A DNA stretch of 49,410 nucleotides from Gemmatimonadaceae bacterium (GCA_026706075.1 JAPOZM010000067.1:1-49410), one strand, 5' to 3'; shown: positions 37,698-46,878, counted from the first letter of the stretch. Notes: generated from the letters alone by a model not told the origin. A program made the numbers and translations.

Positions 37698-37839
37698 GCA
37701 CTCGTCTCTCACTTCTCGCTCCCCACTCTCGTCATACCAGGCTCGGCAGCGGTCCAGAAGCCGCCGCACCCGAAAGGGTACACGGAGATCGGCCGGTAAG
37801 GAAAGCGTGAGTCTCCCTCCGGCTCCCTGGCGCCTCTCG

Positions 37840-38961
37840 TCAGGGAGGCGGCGCCGGAGAGGACCCACGGCTCTCCCACCAGCGCCTCCAGGCTTCGGCG
37901 TCGGAGCCCCATCTCTCCCCGGTCAGGGACCGCAGGGCGTCGGCCGCCTGCCGCCGCACGAGTGGGGCGTCACCGCTCAGCACCTCGATCAGCAGCGGCA
38001 CCGCGGTCTCGCCGCCGATCCGGCCCAGGGCCTCGGCAGCGCTGGCGCGCAGCGCGGGATCGAAGGCGGAGCGCAGGACCTCCATCAGGTCCGGCGTGGC
38101 GCGCCCGTCCCCGATCCGGCCGAGGGCTGTCACCAGGGCCCGCTGGAGCTGGAAGTTGGCGGTCTCGCCCAGCATCGTCCGCAGCGGTTGCACCGACGTC
38201 GAGTCGCCCAGAGTGCCAAGAGCCCCGATGGCCGCAACTCTCAAGGCCGACGAGCCTCCCATCGCGGTCTCGACCAGCGGCCCGGGGCCGTAGAGCCGTC
38301 CGATCATGACCGCCAGCTCGGGCGCCACGATGGCGTCGAAGGCTGCCTCGAAGGGCGCGTCCTCGGGCCGCGGGAAGTCCGCCGAGTCGATGCGCTCCGG
38401 CGGGCTGTATCTGCCATCGAAGGACTGGTCGTAGAGCCTTTCCCCCGCTGTCGACAGCCAGACCGACCCGCGCAGGACGGCGCCGGCGTACCGCCTTGTC
38501 ACGGCGGTCGAGGCCAGGTTGCGCTCGTTCACCGGCGCGTAGGGCTGGCTCACGGCGCGTCCCTCGAGGCGCAGGCCCAGCACACCATCGGCGGCCCCGG
38601 CCCCGTCCCGAGCGATCCTCAGCCCCGCCTGCCGCAGCAGGGCCGTCGCCGTCTGAGCCACGGGCAGCGCAAGGCCCTCAATCTCCCGGTCGGCGCGGCC
38701 ATGGACGTAGCTCTGGCGGACCTCGACGTGGACGGACTCGATGCGCCCCAGGGCCTCGTAGAGCGCCTGAAGGCGCTCCCTCGCCGCCTCGGACCTGGGG
38801 CCGCCGGGGTAGCGTTCGAGAAACGCCTCGTAGGCCGGGATCGTGTCCGTGCTGCGGGTCGCCTTCCACAGCTGGCTCTCCAGCGACGGCGCGCAGGCGA
38901 TGACGACGAGAGCCGGCAACGGCCAGAGATGTGGGATGGAAGCAGGGATGGCTCGGCTCAC
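37840..38961 (-). CDS. HEAT-repeat lipoprotein
   Basis: 373 residues from a GTG at 38961. A signal (HLWPLPALVVIAC) ends in a candidate lipidation cysteine near residue 20. A helical TPR-like segment (TIPAYEAFLERYPGG, SEAARERLQAL) precedes a mixed region, and residues ~235-355 are HEAT repeats: GSSALRVAAIGALGTLGD, RALVTALGRIGDGRATPD, RASAAEALGRIGGETAVP and RRQAADALRSLTG. The protein ends WRRWWESRGSSPAPPP, a common tail of exported HEAT proteins. It is likely a scaffold in the periplasm; no enzymatic motif is seen. Confidence 0.75.
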   Translation of the reverse strand: MSRAIPASIPHLWPLPALVVIACAPSLESQLWKATRSTDTIPAYEAFLERYPGGPRSEAARERLQALYEALGRIESVHVEVRQSYVHGRADREIEGLALPVAQTATALLRQAGLRIARDGAGAADGVLGLRLEGRAVSQPYAPVNERNLASTAVTRRYAGAVLRGSVWLSTAGERLYDQSFDGRYSPPERIDSADFPRPEDAPFEAAFDAIVAPELAVMIGRLYGPGPLVETAMGGSSALRVAAIGALGTLGDSTSVQPLRTMLGETANFQLQRALVTALGRIGDGRATPDLMEVLRSAFDPALRASAAEALGRIGGETAVPLLIEVLSGDAPLVRRQAADALRSLTGERWGSDAEAWRRWWESRGSSPAPPP

Positions 38962-38984
38962 CGGTGGCAGCCCGGGACCGCTGG

Positions 38985-39014
38985 TTGCCGGACGGGGCGG
39001 GTACAACCTATTTC
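38985..39014 (+). promoter_or_regulatory. Promoter of the glycosidase-like/ManD-like pair
   Basis: TTGCCG (38985-38990), 18 bases, TATTTC (39009-39014), followed by AAAGGAG before the ATG at 39048. It lies between divergent genes. Confidence 0.4.
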
Positions 39015-39047
39015 GGGTGATCCCCAACGGAAAGGAGTCCATGACCA

Positions 39048-40712
39048 ATGCTGCCGACACCGCCGGGACCGAGACCGATCGAGCCCCGGGGCGATATCCG
39101 CCTGCTGTTCGTCGCCGACCTCTCGAGTCATGCACGGGAACCGTTCGTCGGCGATCCGGCGACTCCCGAGCAGGTCCGCAGGCTCGTCGACCACTTCGCC
39201 TTGAGCGGGGCGGACGCCCTTGGGCAGGAGGTCTTCGGACAGGGGTGGGTGCTGCACTTCTACTCCGACACCTACGAGTACGATCAGCGGCCGCAGCATC
39301 GCCGCTGGGTTTCCATGCTGGACCGGGGCATCAATCCGATCGAGGTATTCAGCGACCAGGCGCACCGGCGCGGGATGAAGTTCATCGCGGGGGCGCGGTT
39401 CGGCGACGACCACGGCGCTCCCACACAGGGCGCCCGGTGGATATTCGATCACCCGGAGTTCATCCTGGCAGACGTCCCGCCGGGGCCGCTGAGCAAGCCG
39501 GGCAACACCCTCGACTTCTCGTTCCGCGAGGTGAGGGACTTCCATTTCGGGGCGATCGAGGAGATCGCGCGCCGTTTCGACGTGGACGGCATCGAGATCA
39601 CCTTCCGCAGCGACAATCACTTCCCCTACCCCCGCTCGATCTCCCGGGAACGCCAGCCCCTGATGACGGAGTTGATGCGACGCATCCGCCACATGCTGGA
39701 CGACGAGGCGCGCAACAAGGGCCGAAGACTGCTGCTCGGCGTTCGTGTTCCGGAGACCGTCCACGAGTGCCACGATTGCGGCCTCGATCTTCCCACGTGG
39801 ATCACCACGGGCATCCTCGACTACGCGAGCCCGGCCAACTCCATGTACTCGAACCACAACGCGCGGTGGGAGGAGTTCTCGAGGCTCACGGAAGGGACCG
39901 ACTGCCGCCTGCTTCCGGGAGTCATGCCGTTCTGCTCGGCCACCGACTCACGGAGCGACACCGTCCCCTGGGCGCTGCAGCCGAATACCGGCGAGAGCGG
40001 CACGAGGGACCATATCGCGTTTCAGTCCCGGGTGTACTTGCGTCCGATGACCTCGGACAACTACCGCGCCCTCGCCAACAACATCTACGGAGCCGGGGCT
40101 GACGGCGTCTCGAGCTTCAACTTCCAGGAGCAGTACACGGGGAATCTCATCGGCGGGTTCCCCGGGGAGCTGGCCCTGCTCAGGGAGCTCAAGGACCCCG
40201 AAGCGATCAGGGCGCGCCACCGCACGTACCTGTTCCGGTCGATGCTCGGAGGGGTGGACTACCACGGCGCGCCCGGCATGGCTTCGACCGGCGCCATGAA
40301 GGACGACAGGATCGTCCTGAGCCGGGAGGCGCCCGGTGTCCGTCAGGAGTACCGGCTGCGTCTGTGCGAGCAGTGGGGCGAAGTCGGCCACGCCTCCATG
40401 GCGGTCCGGGCCCAGGACCTCCGGCCCGAAGAGCGTCTTGTCTTCGACGTGAACGGGGTGGCCATCCCCGACGAGAGCGTCCGGCGGATGTGGCACGCGG
40501 ACGGCCGCTCTTCCAACATCGGGCGTCCGCTCCCCGCCTACTCGACCCTCATGTTCGACCTCGGCACGGACTGCATGCTCGATGGAGACAACACACTCGG
40601 CGCAACGCTGGCAGAGGTGGAAGACGGCGCCGGCGGCGATATCGTCATCGACGAGATCGACGTCACCGTGATGCCGTCGTTGTCCGAGCCAACCGAAAGG
40701 AGTCACTCGTGA
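39048..40712 (+). CDS. Putative TIM-barrel glycoside-hydrolase-like protein
   Basis: 554 residues, no signal peptide. RLLFVADLSSHA, then SDQAHRRGMKFIAGARFGDDH, VDGIEITFRSDNHFPYPRS and ILDYASPANSMYSNHNARW suggest a (beta/alpha)8 barrel of the kind annotated as hypothetical glycosyl hydrolase (GHL/DUF-type) in Planctomycetes and Poribacteria. The C-terminal ~130 residues, with SREAPGVRQEYRLRLCE, form a beta-rich accessory domain. The in-frame ATG at 39048 follows AAAGGAG by about 10 bases. It overlaps the ManD-like gene by GTGA. No proven catalytic residues can be named. Confidence 0.6.
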   Translation: MLPTPPGPRPIEPRGDIRLLFVADLSSHAREPFVGDPATPEQVRRLVDHFALSGADALGQEVFGQGWVLHFYSDTYEYDQRPQHRRWVSMLDRGINPIEVFSDQAHRRGMKFIAGARFGDDHGAPTQGARWIFDHPEFILADVPPGPLSKPGNTLDFSFREVRDFHFGAIEEIARRFDVDGIEITFRSDNHFPYPRSISRERQPLMTELMRRIRHMLDDEARNKGRRLLLGVRVPETVHECHDCGLDLPTWITTGILDYASPANSMYSNHNARWEEFSRLTEGTDCRLLPGVMPFCSATDSRSDTVPWALQPNTGESGTRDHIAFQSRVYLRPMTSDNYRALANNIYGAGADGVSSFNFQEQYTGNLIGGFPGELALLRELKDPEAIRARHRTYLFRSMLGGVDYHGAPGMASTGAMKDDRIVLSREAPGVRQEYRLRLCEQWGEVGHASMAVRAQDLRPEERLVFDVNGVAIPDESVRRMWHADGRSSNIGRPLPAYSTLMFDLGTDCMLDGDNTLGATLAEVEDGAGGDIVIDEIDVTVMPSLSEPTERSHS

Positions 40713-41851
40713 AGATCACCCAGGTCGAGGCAATCCCCTTCTCCAGCTTCCTCTACGTCCGGATCGATACCGACGAAGGCGTGCACGGCATCGGCGAGGC
40801 CAGCCTCAGCGGCCGCAACCGCGCCGTGGCCGCCGCCTTCGATCACATCACCCCCCTGCTGATCGGCCAGGACGCCACCCGGATCGAGTTCATCTGGCAG
40901 GACCTCTTCCGCGGCACCTTCTGGCGCGGCGGACCGGTGCTGCAGTCGGCGCTGGCCGGCGTCGACCTGGCCCTGTGGGACCTCAACGGCAAGGCCCTCG
41001 GCGTGCCCGCGTACCGACTCCTCGGAGGCCGCGCCCGCGACAAGGTCCTCCTCTACCGGCACGTCGGCGGCGCCACGCCGGAAGGGCTGGTCGAGAGCTC
41101 CCGGGCCCTGCTCGACGAGGGCTGGAAGGTGTTGCGCATCTCGCCGATCGTCGCCGGCCGCGGCGCCGACCACCGGCCCGAGGTCGGTTTCGACCCGCGC
41201 CGTGCGATCCTCAACGGCGTCGCTCACATGACCGCCCTGCGCGAGGCCGTCGGGCCCGAAGTGGAGATCATCTTCGAGGTCCACACGCGGCTGTCGCCGG
41301 CGCGCGCCATCGAGCTGTGCCGGCAGCTGGAGGGGCTGCGGCCGTTCTTCGTCGAGGACCCGATCCGCTCCGAGAACCCCGGGGCCTTCCGCACCCTGCG
41401 CGAGCAGACCTCGGTGCCGATCGGCACCGGCGAGCAGCTCCACGACAAGTGGGCCTACCGCGAGCTGATCGAGGGCGAGCTGATCGACTACCTGCGCGTC
41501 GACATCTGCCACACGGGCGGCATCACCGAGGGCCGGAAGCTGGCCCACATGGCCGAGGTCCACTACCAGGAGCTGGCCACCCACTACACCGCGAGCCCGG
41601 TGAGCTCGGCGGCCATGCTGCACCTGAACCTGTCGATCGCCAACTGCGCCGTGCAGGAGTTCGCGCCGCCGTCGGCGGCCATGAACGAGGTCGTGGACCA
41701 CGACCTGCGCGTCGAGGACGGGTACCTGCTGGCCTCGGACCGGCCGGGGCTGGGGATCGACCTGGACCTGGAGGCGGCCCGGCGGATCGGCGCCGACGAT
41801 GGCGAGCCGCCCCACCTGCGGCGGCCGGACGGGGCCGTGCAGGACTGGTAG
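40709..41851 (+). CDS. ManD-like enolase-superfamily dehydratase
   Basis: 380 residues from a GTG overlapping the upstream stop, with AAAGGAGTCACTC as ribosome site. The capping domain (EGVHGIGEASLSGRN) is followed by the mannonate-dehydratase-like barrel: FEVHTRLSPARAIEL, FFVEDPIRSENPGAF, PIGTGEQLHDKWAYREL, YLRVDICHTGGITEG and THYTASPVSSAAMLHL. The order EVHxRL/EDP/GE/HTGGIT follows the RspA/ManD group, whose best members dehydrate D-mannonate or D-gluconate. The typical Arg-Tyr and loop residues differ, so the substrate is uncertain. It probably works with the glycosidase-like protein in sugar-acid catabolism. Confidence 0.85.
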   Translation: MKITQVEAIPFSSFLYVRIDTDEGVHGIGEASLSGRNRAVAAAFDHITPLLIGQDATRIEFIWQDLFRGTFWRGGPVLQSALAGVDLALWDLNGKALGVPAYRLLGGRARDKVLLYRHVGGATPEGLVESSRALLDEGWKVLRISPIVAGRGADHRPEVGFDPRRAILNGVAHMTALREAVGPEVEIIFEVHTRLSPARAIELCRQLEGLRPFFVEDPIRSENPGAFRTLREQTSVPIGTGEQLHDKWAYRELIEGELIDYLRVDICHTGGITEGRKLAHMAEVHYQELATHYTASPVSSAAMLHLNLSIANCAVQEFAPPSAAMNEVVDHDLRVEDGYLLASDRPGLGIDLDLEAARRIGADDGEPPHLRRPDGAVQDW

Positions 41852-41912
41852 GGCTGGCGCGGGGTCCCGGGCGGACGAGCGTATCGGGACCTTCCCGTGG
41901 CGCTGGGGCCGG

Positions 41913-42719
41913 CTACGCGGAGAAGCCGCGGAAACCCGCGGCGTACCCGGCGAGCACGGCGTCGGGGTCGTGATCGCTGCCGGGGGCGTGGATCACCTCC
42001 ACCGAGAACCAGCCCTGGTACCCGGCGGCCTCCAGCAGGCGCACCGGCGAGGCGTGATCGATGACCCCGTCGCCGAGACCGCATACCTCCATGCGGCCGT
42101 CGACGTAGCGGCCGTCGTGGGCGTGGAGGTGCCGGGTCAACGGGCCGATCACCCGGAAGGACTCCTCCGGCGTCTCCATCATGCGCTGGGTGTGCATCAC
42201 GTCCCACAAAACCTGCACGGCCGGGTGGTCCACGGCCTCGATGACGGCCCGCACCGGCGCCGAGCAGCACCAGTCGTCGTGGGTCTCCATCAGCACCGTG
42301 ACCCCCGCCGCCCCGGCTTCGGCCGCCACCTGGCGGTAGCCCTCGGCCGTGTGCTCCACCGCGGCGGCCAGCTCCCCCGAGTGGCCCCGGGCGCCGCCGA
42401 AGGTGCGCAGGAGCCCGCAGCCGAGGTCGGCGGCCAGCTCGATGTAGCGGCGCACATCCTCGACGTGGCCCGCCCGCTCCGGCTCCTGGACGGCCATGCG
42501 GGCGCCGGTGGCGATGCAGCAGATCTCCAGCCCCTCGTCGGCGAAGCGGCGCCTCACCTCGGCGCGTTCCGCCTTGGACAGGCCGGCCTCGATGCCGCTG
42601 GCGTGGCCCCACTCGACTCGCGGCTCCAGGCCCTTGTACCCGTGGCGCTTCATGCCGGCCACGACCTCGTACAGGCGCCAGTCGGGGCAGACGCTGGTCA
42701 TCGTCGCCAGTTCGGTCAT
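41913..42719 (-). CDS. Sugar phosphate isomerase/epimerase-type TIM barrel
   Basis: 268 residues from the ATG at 42719, with GAGAGGAGAG just upstream. The family (AP endonuclease 2/xylose isomerase-like) ligands appear in order: E in VLMETHDDW, D/H in VLWDVMHTQR, H in RHLHAHDGRY and E in WFSVEVIHAPG. Early blocks GLEPRVEWGH and CCIATGARM are also typical. Members isomerise or epimerise sugars and inositols using a divalent metal. It converges with the ManD-like gene and may act on the same sugars. The substrate cannot be read from the sequence. Confidence 0.85.
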   Translation of the reverse strand: MTELATMTSVCPDWRLYEVVAGMKRHGYKGLEPRVEWGHASGIEAGLSKAERAEVRRRFADEGLEICCIATGARMAVQEPERAGHVEDVRRYIELAADLGCGLLRTFGGARGHSGELAAAVEHTAEGYRQVAAEAGAAGVTVLMETHDDWCCSAPVRAVIEAVDHPAVQVLWDVMHTQRMMETPEESFRVIGPLTRHLHAHDGRYVDGRMEVCGLGDGVIDHASPVRLLEAAGYQGWFSVEVIHAPGSDHDPDAVLAGYAAGFRGFSA

Positions 42720-43058
42720 TCGCTCTCCTCTCTCTGTGTGTGTGGGGCGCGGGCATCCGCGCCGCCGCTGCGGGGGCGGCAATCTAAGGACCGGCGCAGG
42801 TCGCCGGCTACGTGACGTCATGTGGGGACGCCGGTGGCCTGGCCTGGGGGTGATGTGCTCAACCGGCTGCCATGCGGCACCCCTTCAGGCCGCGTCAGAG
42901 ACGCCTGGGACGTGCGGGTAAGCGGCCCCTGCGAGCCGGCGAACTCCCCTTCAGGCGGCGCAGGAGCAGGCTACGTGCAACTCCGCGGCTCCGGCCCCGG
43001 CTCGGCGGAGCATGAGGCAGGGGGTGCGCCCTCAGCGGCAGCCGGCTGCAACGTCGCT
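42720..43058. other. Intergenic region without a recognised gene
   Basis: 339 bases. It contains the leader of the sugar isomerase gene and GC-rich sequence with several short inverted repeats. CCTTCAGGC occurs twice (near 42885 and 42950). No recognisable coding or RNA gene is seen. Confidence 0.5.
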
Positions 43059-43754
43059 TCAACCCTCGGCTAGGAGCTGCGCCCCGTGCTTCCCCCGGCC
43101 CACCACGGCGAGGCCGTCCACGGCCCTCAGGCAGTAGGTCACGCGCGCGGCCAGGGTCGGGCTCAAGCCCGCGGCCTCGGCCAGCTCCCTGTTGGTGAAC
43201 GGCCGCGGCAACTCCCCGGCCGGGGGCAGCAGGGCTACCAAGCGGGCCGGGGTCGACAGGTCGCACCGCCGCACCACCTTCAGCAGGCGGCGGTCCGTGC
43301 GCCGCCACTCCGGGTGCCGCCAGGAGCCGCCGCCGTCGTGGCAGCGCACCTCCTCCTCCTGGATCAGCAGCACCTCCAGGGCGAAGGTCGGACGGGCCGG
43401 CAAATCGGGGATGCTCACCAGCTCGTGGAAGACATCCTCCACCCGGCCGCGCTTCGGGGACTTGCGCCGCCCCAGGCGCTCCCCCTCGCCGTCGACGCGC
43501 AGGATCCACTTCTCCGCCGCGATGGGGTGCACGAGGCGCACCCGCCGCCGCTCGGTGAGCCGGCGCAGCTTGGCCTTCAGGGGCGCGAAGCTGCGCGTCT
43601 GGATCTCCACGAGCAGGTCGTCGTCCCGCTCGATGTCGACGACGTAGCCGTCGACCCGGGTCTCCAGGCGGTCCTGGGGACGGGCGTACCAGGACTTGAC
43701 CGCGGCGTGCAGGGAACGCTCGCGCAGGACGCCGATGTGCGGGGGGGCCGGCAA
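43059..43754 (-). CDS. Uncharacterised protein with nuclease-fold-like N-terminus and winged-helix-like C-terminus
   Basis: 231 residues from a TTG at 43754 with GGAGGTGG 4 bases upstream. Residues ~10-70 (RLETRVDGYVVDIERDDDLL, then VEIQTRSFAPLKAKLRRL) show a D...E-I-Q pattern like restriction-endonuclease-fold proteins. The C-terminal ~70 residues (FTNRELAEAAGLSPTLAARV, then LRAVDGLAVVGRG) look like a winged helix. Similar proteins are common as conserved hypotheticals. No partner gene gives a clue to its role. Confidence 0.65.
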   Translation of the reverse strand: MPAPPHIGVLRERSLHAAVKSWYARPQDRLETRVDGYVVDIERDDDLLVEIQTRSFAPLKAKLRRLTERRRVRLVHPIAAEKWILRVDGEGERLGRRKSPKRGRVEDVFHELVSIPDLPARPTFALEVLLIQEEEVRCHDGGGSWRHPEWRRTDRRLLKVVRRCDLSTPARLVALLPPAGELPRPFTNRELAEAAGLSPTLAARVTYCLRAVDGLAVVGRGKHGAQLLAEG

Positions 43755-43847
43755 TCCACCTCCGGGACGGCGGCGCCGTCCTGTGGATGGCGGGGAGAGG
43801 GAGTGCTGGGGGGGATGCGGCCTGGGGGAGCCGCTGGATCGAAGATA

Positions 43848-43876
43848 GGCCCCCGGCGCCCGGGGTGCCGGGGGCC
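43848..43876 (-). terminator. Stem-loop after the hybrid kinase gene
   Basis: GGCCCCCGGC (43848-43857) and GCCGGGGGCC (43867-43876) form a perfect 10-bp stem with a 9-base loop, about 20 bases past the kinase stop on the minus strand. No T-tract. Confidence 0.55.
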
Positions 43877-43896
43877 GACGAGACTCTCCTATGGCC

Positions 43897-46248
43897 TCAG
43901 GCTGTTCCGGAGTCTCCGGTCGCCATGCGGTAACCGACCCCCCGCACCGTCAGGATGTAGGTCGGCCGGGCGGCATCCTCGCCGAGCTTGCGGCGGAGGT
44001 ACATCACGAAGGTGCGCACCAGCGACGGGTTTGCGGAGTCCTCCCCTCCCCACACCTGGCGCATCAGCGAATCGTACGGGACGACCCGTCCGGCGTTGAC
44101 CGAGAGCAGGCGCAGCAACTCGTACTCGGTGACCGTCAGCGGCACGGGATCGCCGCCGAGGGTGACGCGGCGGTGCTCGTAGTCGATGGCCAGGTCTCCG
44201 AGCACGAAGGATTCCGGTTCCTGTCGGCGAAGGGCCGCCCGGATCCGGGCCGTCAGCTCCGCCGGCGAGAAAGGTTTGACGATGTAGTCGGCGGCCCCGG
44301 TCTCCAGCGCCCGGGCGATGGTTTCGTCCCTGCCGTAGACGGAGATGAAGATCACCGGCCGGTCCGCCAGTTCGGGGACGCTTTCCATCAGTTCGATGCC
44401 GTCGGTCTCGGGCAGCATCAGGTCGAGCAGGACCAACTGGGGGTTCTCGGCGCGCAGGATGCGCGACAGGTCTCTTGAGTCACCGGTCACGATCGGGTCG
44501 TAGCCCGCGTCCTCGAGAGTCTCCCGCATGGAGCGCAGGGCCTGCGAGTCGTCGTCCACCACCAGGATGCGTGTCCGCTCGCGTCCGGGGTGAGCCCGGG
44601 GCCCGGGCGTCTTCGGCCGCGGCGCGTCGACGGCCTCTCCCGCCACCGGAACAGAGAACGTGAACTGGGCGCCCTGGCCCACCCCGCCGCTGGCCGCCCA
44701 GATGCGGCCGCCATGGGCCTCGACCAGCCCCTTGCAGATGGCCAGCCCCAGCCCGGTGCCCCGGAGCCCGCGGTCCTCCGCGCCGTCCACGTTGGTGTGC
44801 TTCTGGAACAGGTGCGGCAGCTCCTCGGCCGACAGGCCCCGGCCCTCGTCGGAGACCGAGATCGCCACGTGCACGTCATCGAGCTCGGCGGCGATCCGGA
44901 TGGGCGACGACTCGGGCGCGTGCCGGGCGGCGTTGGCCAGCAGGTTGTTCAGGACCTGCACGATGCGCGGCCGGTCGGCCATCACCCGGGGCAGGTCCGG
45001 CGGCAGGTCGATCAGGACGGTGTGCCGGCTGCCCCCGCCCAGGAACGTGGTGCGGGCCTGGTCCACCAGGTCTTTCACATCGGAGGGCTCGGGGGTCACC
45101 GACAGGGTGCCGGCCTCGATGCGCCCGGCGTCCAGCAGGTCGCGGATCAGGCTCCACATGTGCTCGGCCTGCTCGTCGATGAGCCGGAAGAACGGCAGCA
45201 TCTCGGACGGGGGCGGCACCGGCGAGGCCCTCAGCACGGTGGCGGCAGAGCCACTGATCGAGGTCAGCGGGGCCCGCAGCTCGTGGCTCACCAGGTCCAG
45301 GAACTCGGACCGCAACCGCTCCAGCTCCTCCAGCGGGCTCAGGTCCTGCAGGGTGACGACCACCGACTCGACCTCCCCGTCCCCGGAGCGGATCGGCGTG
45401 GCGTTGATCAGCGTCCGCACCCGGCGCCCGTCGGGGACCTCCAGGACGATCTCCTCGGCGCGCAGCGTCTCGCCGGTACTCAGGGCCTGCGCCATGCCCA
45501 GCTTTTCGAGGGAGACCTCCCGGCCGTCCGCCCGCCGGAAGGTCAGGACGTCCGGCAGTTGCTCCAGCGAGCGGCCCGGCTGGCGCAGACCTTCGACGAT
45601 CCGCTTCGCCTCCCGGTTGAACGACACGGGGCGGCCGGTCCGGGCGTCGAGGACCACGACCCCCACCGGCGAGGTATCGACCAGGGCCTCCAGGTCCGCC
45701 CTCGCCCGTTGCTCGTCCCGGTGGGTACGGGCATTGGCGATCGCCGAGGCCGCCTGCGAGGCGAACAGCTTCAGGACCTCCTCGTCCTCGGGGGTGAACG
45801 TCTGTCCGTCCTCCTTGCCGGCCAGAAAGAAGAGACCCACCTCCTGGCCCCGGTGACGCATCGGCGTGCCCTGGAAGGTCTTCGAGAGAATCAGGTCCGA
45901 CGAGAACCCGAGGGAGCGCACGTAGGCGGGCAGGTCGTCGAGGCGCAGCGCTCCGGGCTGAGCCCGGAAGTGTTCGAAGAGCCGAGGCCCATCGGACCAT
46001 CCGGCCAACTGCCGGTGCTCCTCGGGGCCTATCCCCGAACTGACGAAGTCCTGCACTTGCCCCGCCTCGTCCACGGTCGTGATGACGCCGTACCGGGCGC
46101 CGGTCAGGGCGCGGGCGCTGTCCAGGACCTCGCGCAGGACCGTATCGGGCTCGAGACTGGCGTTGATGCGCAGAATCGCCGCGCTCAACCGGGCAACGAG
46201 ATCGCGCTGAGCCTCGCTCTCCTGTTGCTGCTTCGGGTCTGTCTTCAA
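43897..46248 (-). CDS. One-protein two-component system: GAF-PAS-histidine kinase-receiver-winged helix
   Basis: 783 residues from a TTG at 46248 with GGAGGAGGG about 8 bases upstream; an ATG at 46371 is in frame but gives a 41-residue low-complexity prefix. Order: GAF (about 28-175), PAS (about 185-305), HisKA with H322 in LDLVSHELRAPLTS, HATPase (NNLLANAARHA, DEGRGLS, GTGLGLAICKGLVEAHGG; about 420-535), receiver (about 558-675; D609 in LVLLDLMLPETDG, K658 in YIVKPFSP) and an OmpR/PhoB-type winged helix (about 682-775; LTVTEYELLRLL, VRGVGYRM). No membrane segment, so it senses a cytoplasmic signal and could bind DNA itself. An 11-bp direct repeat lies in its own promoter. Confidence 0.93.
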   Translation of the reverse strand: MKTDPKQQQESEAQRDLVARLSAAILRINASLEPDTVLREVLDSARALTGARYGVITTVDEAGQVQDFVSSGIGPEEHRQLAGWSDGPRLFEHFRAQPGALRLDDLPAYVRSLGFSSDLILSKTFQGTPMRHRGQEVGLFFLAGKEDGQTFTPEDEEVLKLFASQAASAIANARTHRDEQRARADLEALVDTSPVGVVVLDARTGRPVSFNREAKRIVEGLRQPGRSLEQLPDVLTFRRADGREVSLEKLGMAQALSTGETLRAEEIVLEVPDGRRVRTLINATPIRSGDGEVESVVVTLQDLSPLEELERLRSEFLDLVSHELRAPLTSISGSAATVLRASPVPPPSEMLPFFRLIDEQAEHMWSLIRDLLDAGRIEAGTLSVTPEPSDVKDLVDQARTTFLGGGSRHTVLIDLPPDLPRVMADRPRIVQVLNNLLANAARHAPESSPIRIAAELDDVHVAISVSDEGRGLSAEELPHLFQKHTNVDGAEDRGLRGTGLGLAICKGLVEAHGGRIWAASGGVGQGAQFTFSVPVAGEAVDAPRPKTPGPRAHPGRERTRILVVDDDSQALRSMRETLEDAGYDPIVTGDSRDLSRILRAENPQLVLLDLMLPETDGIELMESVPELADRPVIFISVYGRDETIARALETGAADYIVKPFSPAELTARIRAALRRQEPESFVLGDLAIDYEHRRVTLGGDPVPLTVTEYELLRLLSVNAGRVVPYDSLMRQVWGGEDSANPSLVRTFVMYLRRKLGEDAARPTYILTVRGVGYRMATGDSGTA

Positions 46249-46383
46249 TGGTAGATCCCTCCTCCTACCGCCCCAGGTGGAAACCCGGTCGAACGCTCCG
46301 GGTCGTCGTCGGGGGCTGGAACCGGTTGGCACAAACGGCACGGCAGTCCCCGGTTCAAATGAAAATAGCATATCTATGACCGA

Positions 46384-46404
46384 AAATCTTACACAAATCT
46401 TACA
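46384..46404. promoter_or_regulatory. 11-bp direct repeat (PhoB-box-like) upstream of the hybrid kinase gene
   Basis: AAATCTTACA occurs at 46384-46393 and again at 46395-46404, period 11 bases, in an AT-rich island (46355-46435). OmpR/PhoB-family winged helices bind direct repeats of this period. It lies about 136 bases before the TTG; a weak minus-strand promoter (TTGTGT, 18 bases, TATGCT) overlaps it. Confidence 0.5.
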
Positions 46405-46618
46405 AAAGATTCCCTATCTTGGTTCCACCGAATACGGCGTCGGGGCCGCCACATGGTGAGCACCAAGGGGCGACAATCAGCGGCGCTCGATGGCGGCCTC
46501 CTCCAAGGGCAGCCGCCCCACTCCCCTCCGAGCAGGAGGATCGCCAGACTCCGGCCTCGGTCCAGGAACGGTTGTGCATTTGAGGGCCTCCTGTCCAACG
46601 GATCAACGGCGGAGGACC

Positions 46619-46866
46619 ATGGATGGCCGTGTGGTGCTGGTGGCCCTTGGGATGAGCCTGACGGGCCTGTCGGCCGTCGAGCCGCTCCTCGAGGCCGAGC
46701 GGGCCGAGCTGACCGAGCTGAGGCCGAGGTGAACATCTGACCGGGCTGGAGTTCGCCACCGGACTGACTCGGCTGCAACTCGGGGCGCATGCGCACCCCA
46801 GAGAGAACGGGATCACGGACCTGTCGCCGCGGTCGGGCCTGACCGGCCTGGCGACCTCAACGCAGG
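46619..46866 (+). pseudogene. Relic of a leucine-rich-repeat protein gene
   Basis: The ATG at 46619, preceded by GGAGGACC, begins a signal-like stretch (MDGRVVLVALGMSLTGLSA) that stops at 46730-46732. One frame over, from 46734, HLTGLEFATGLTRLQLG and then NGITDLSPRSGLTGLAT are clear internalin-type leucine-rich-repeat units, and the frame runs into the leader of the next gene. Only about two repeats remain. A frameshift and loss of the body show decay. Confidence 0.55.
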
Positions 46867-46878
46867 AGAGCACATCCT

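Noticed and set aside
42822..43073. Small frame on the plus strand between the sugar isomerase and the nuclease-like gene
   Set aside because: No ribosome site, no recognised motif and composition like neighbouring shadows.
46249..46371. Upstream ATG start for the hybrid kinase
   Set aside because: The extra 41 residues are low-complexity (Pro, Arg, Gly) and unlike GAF-domain leaders, while the TTG at 46248 has a strong ribosome site.
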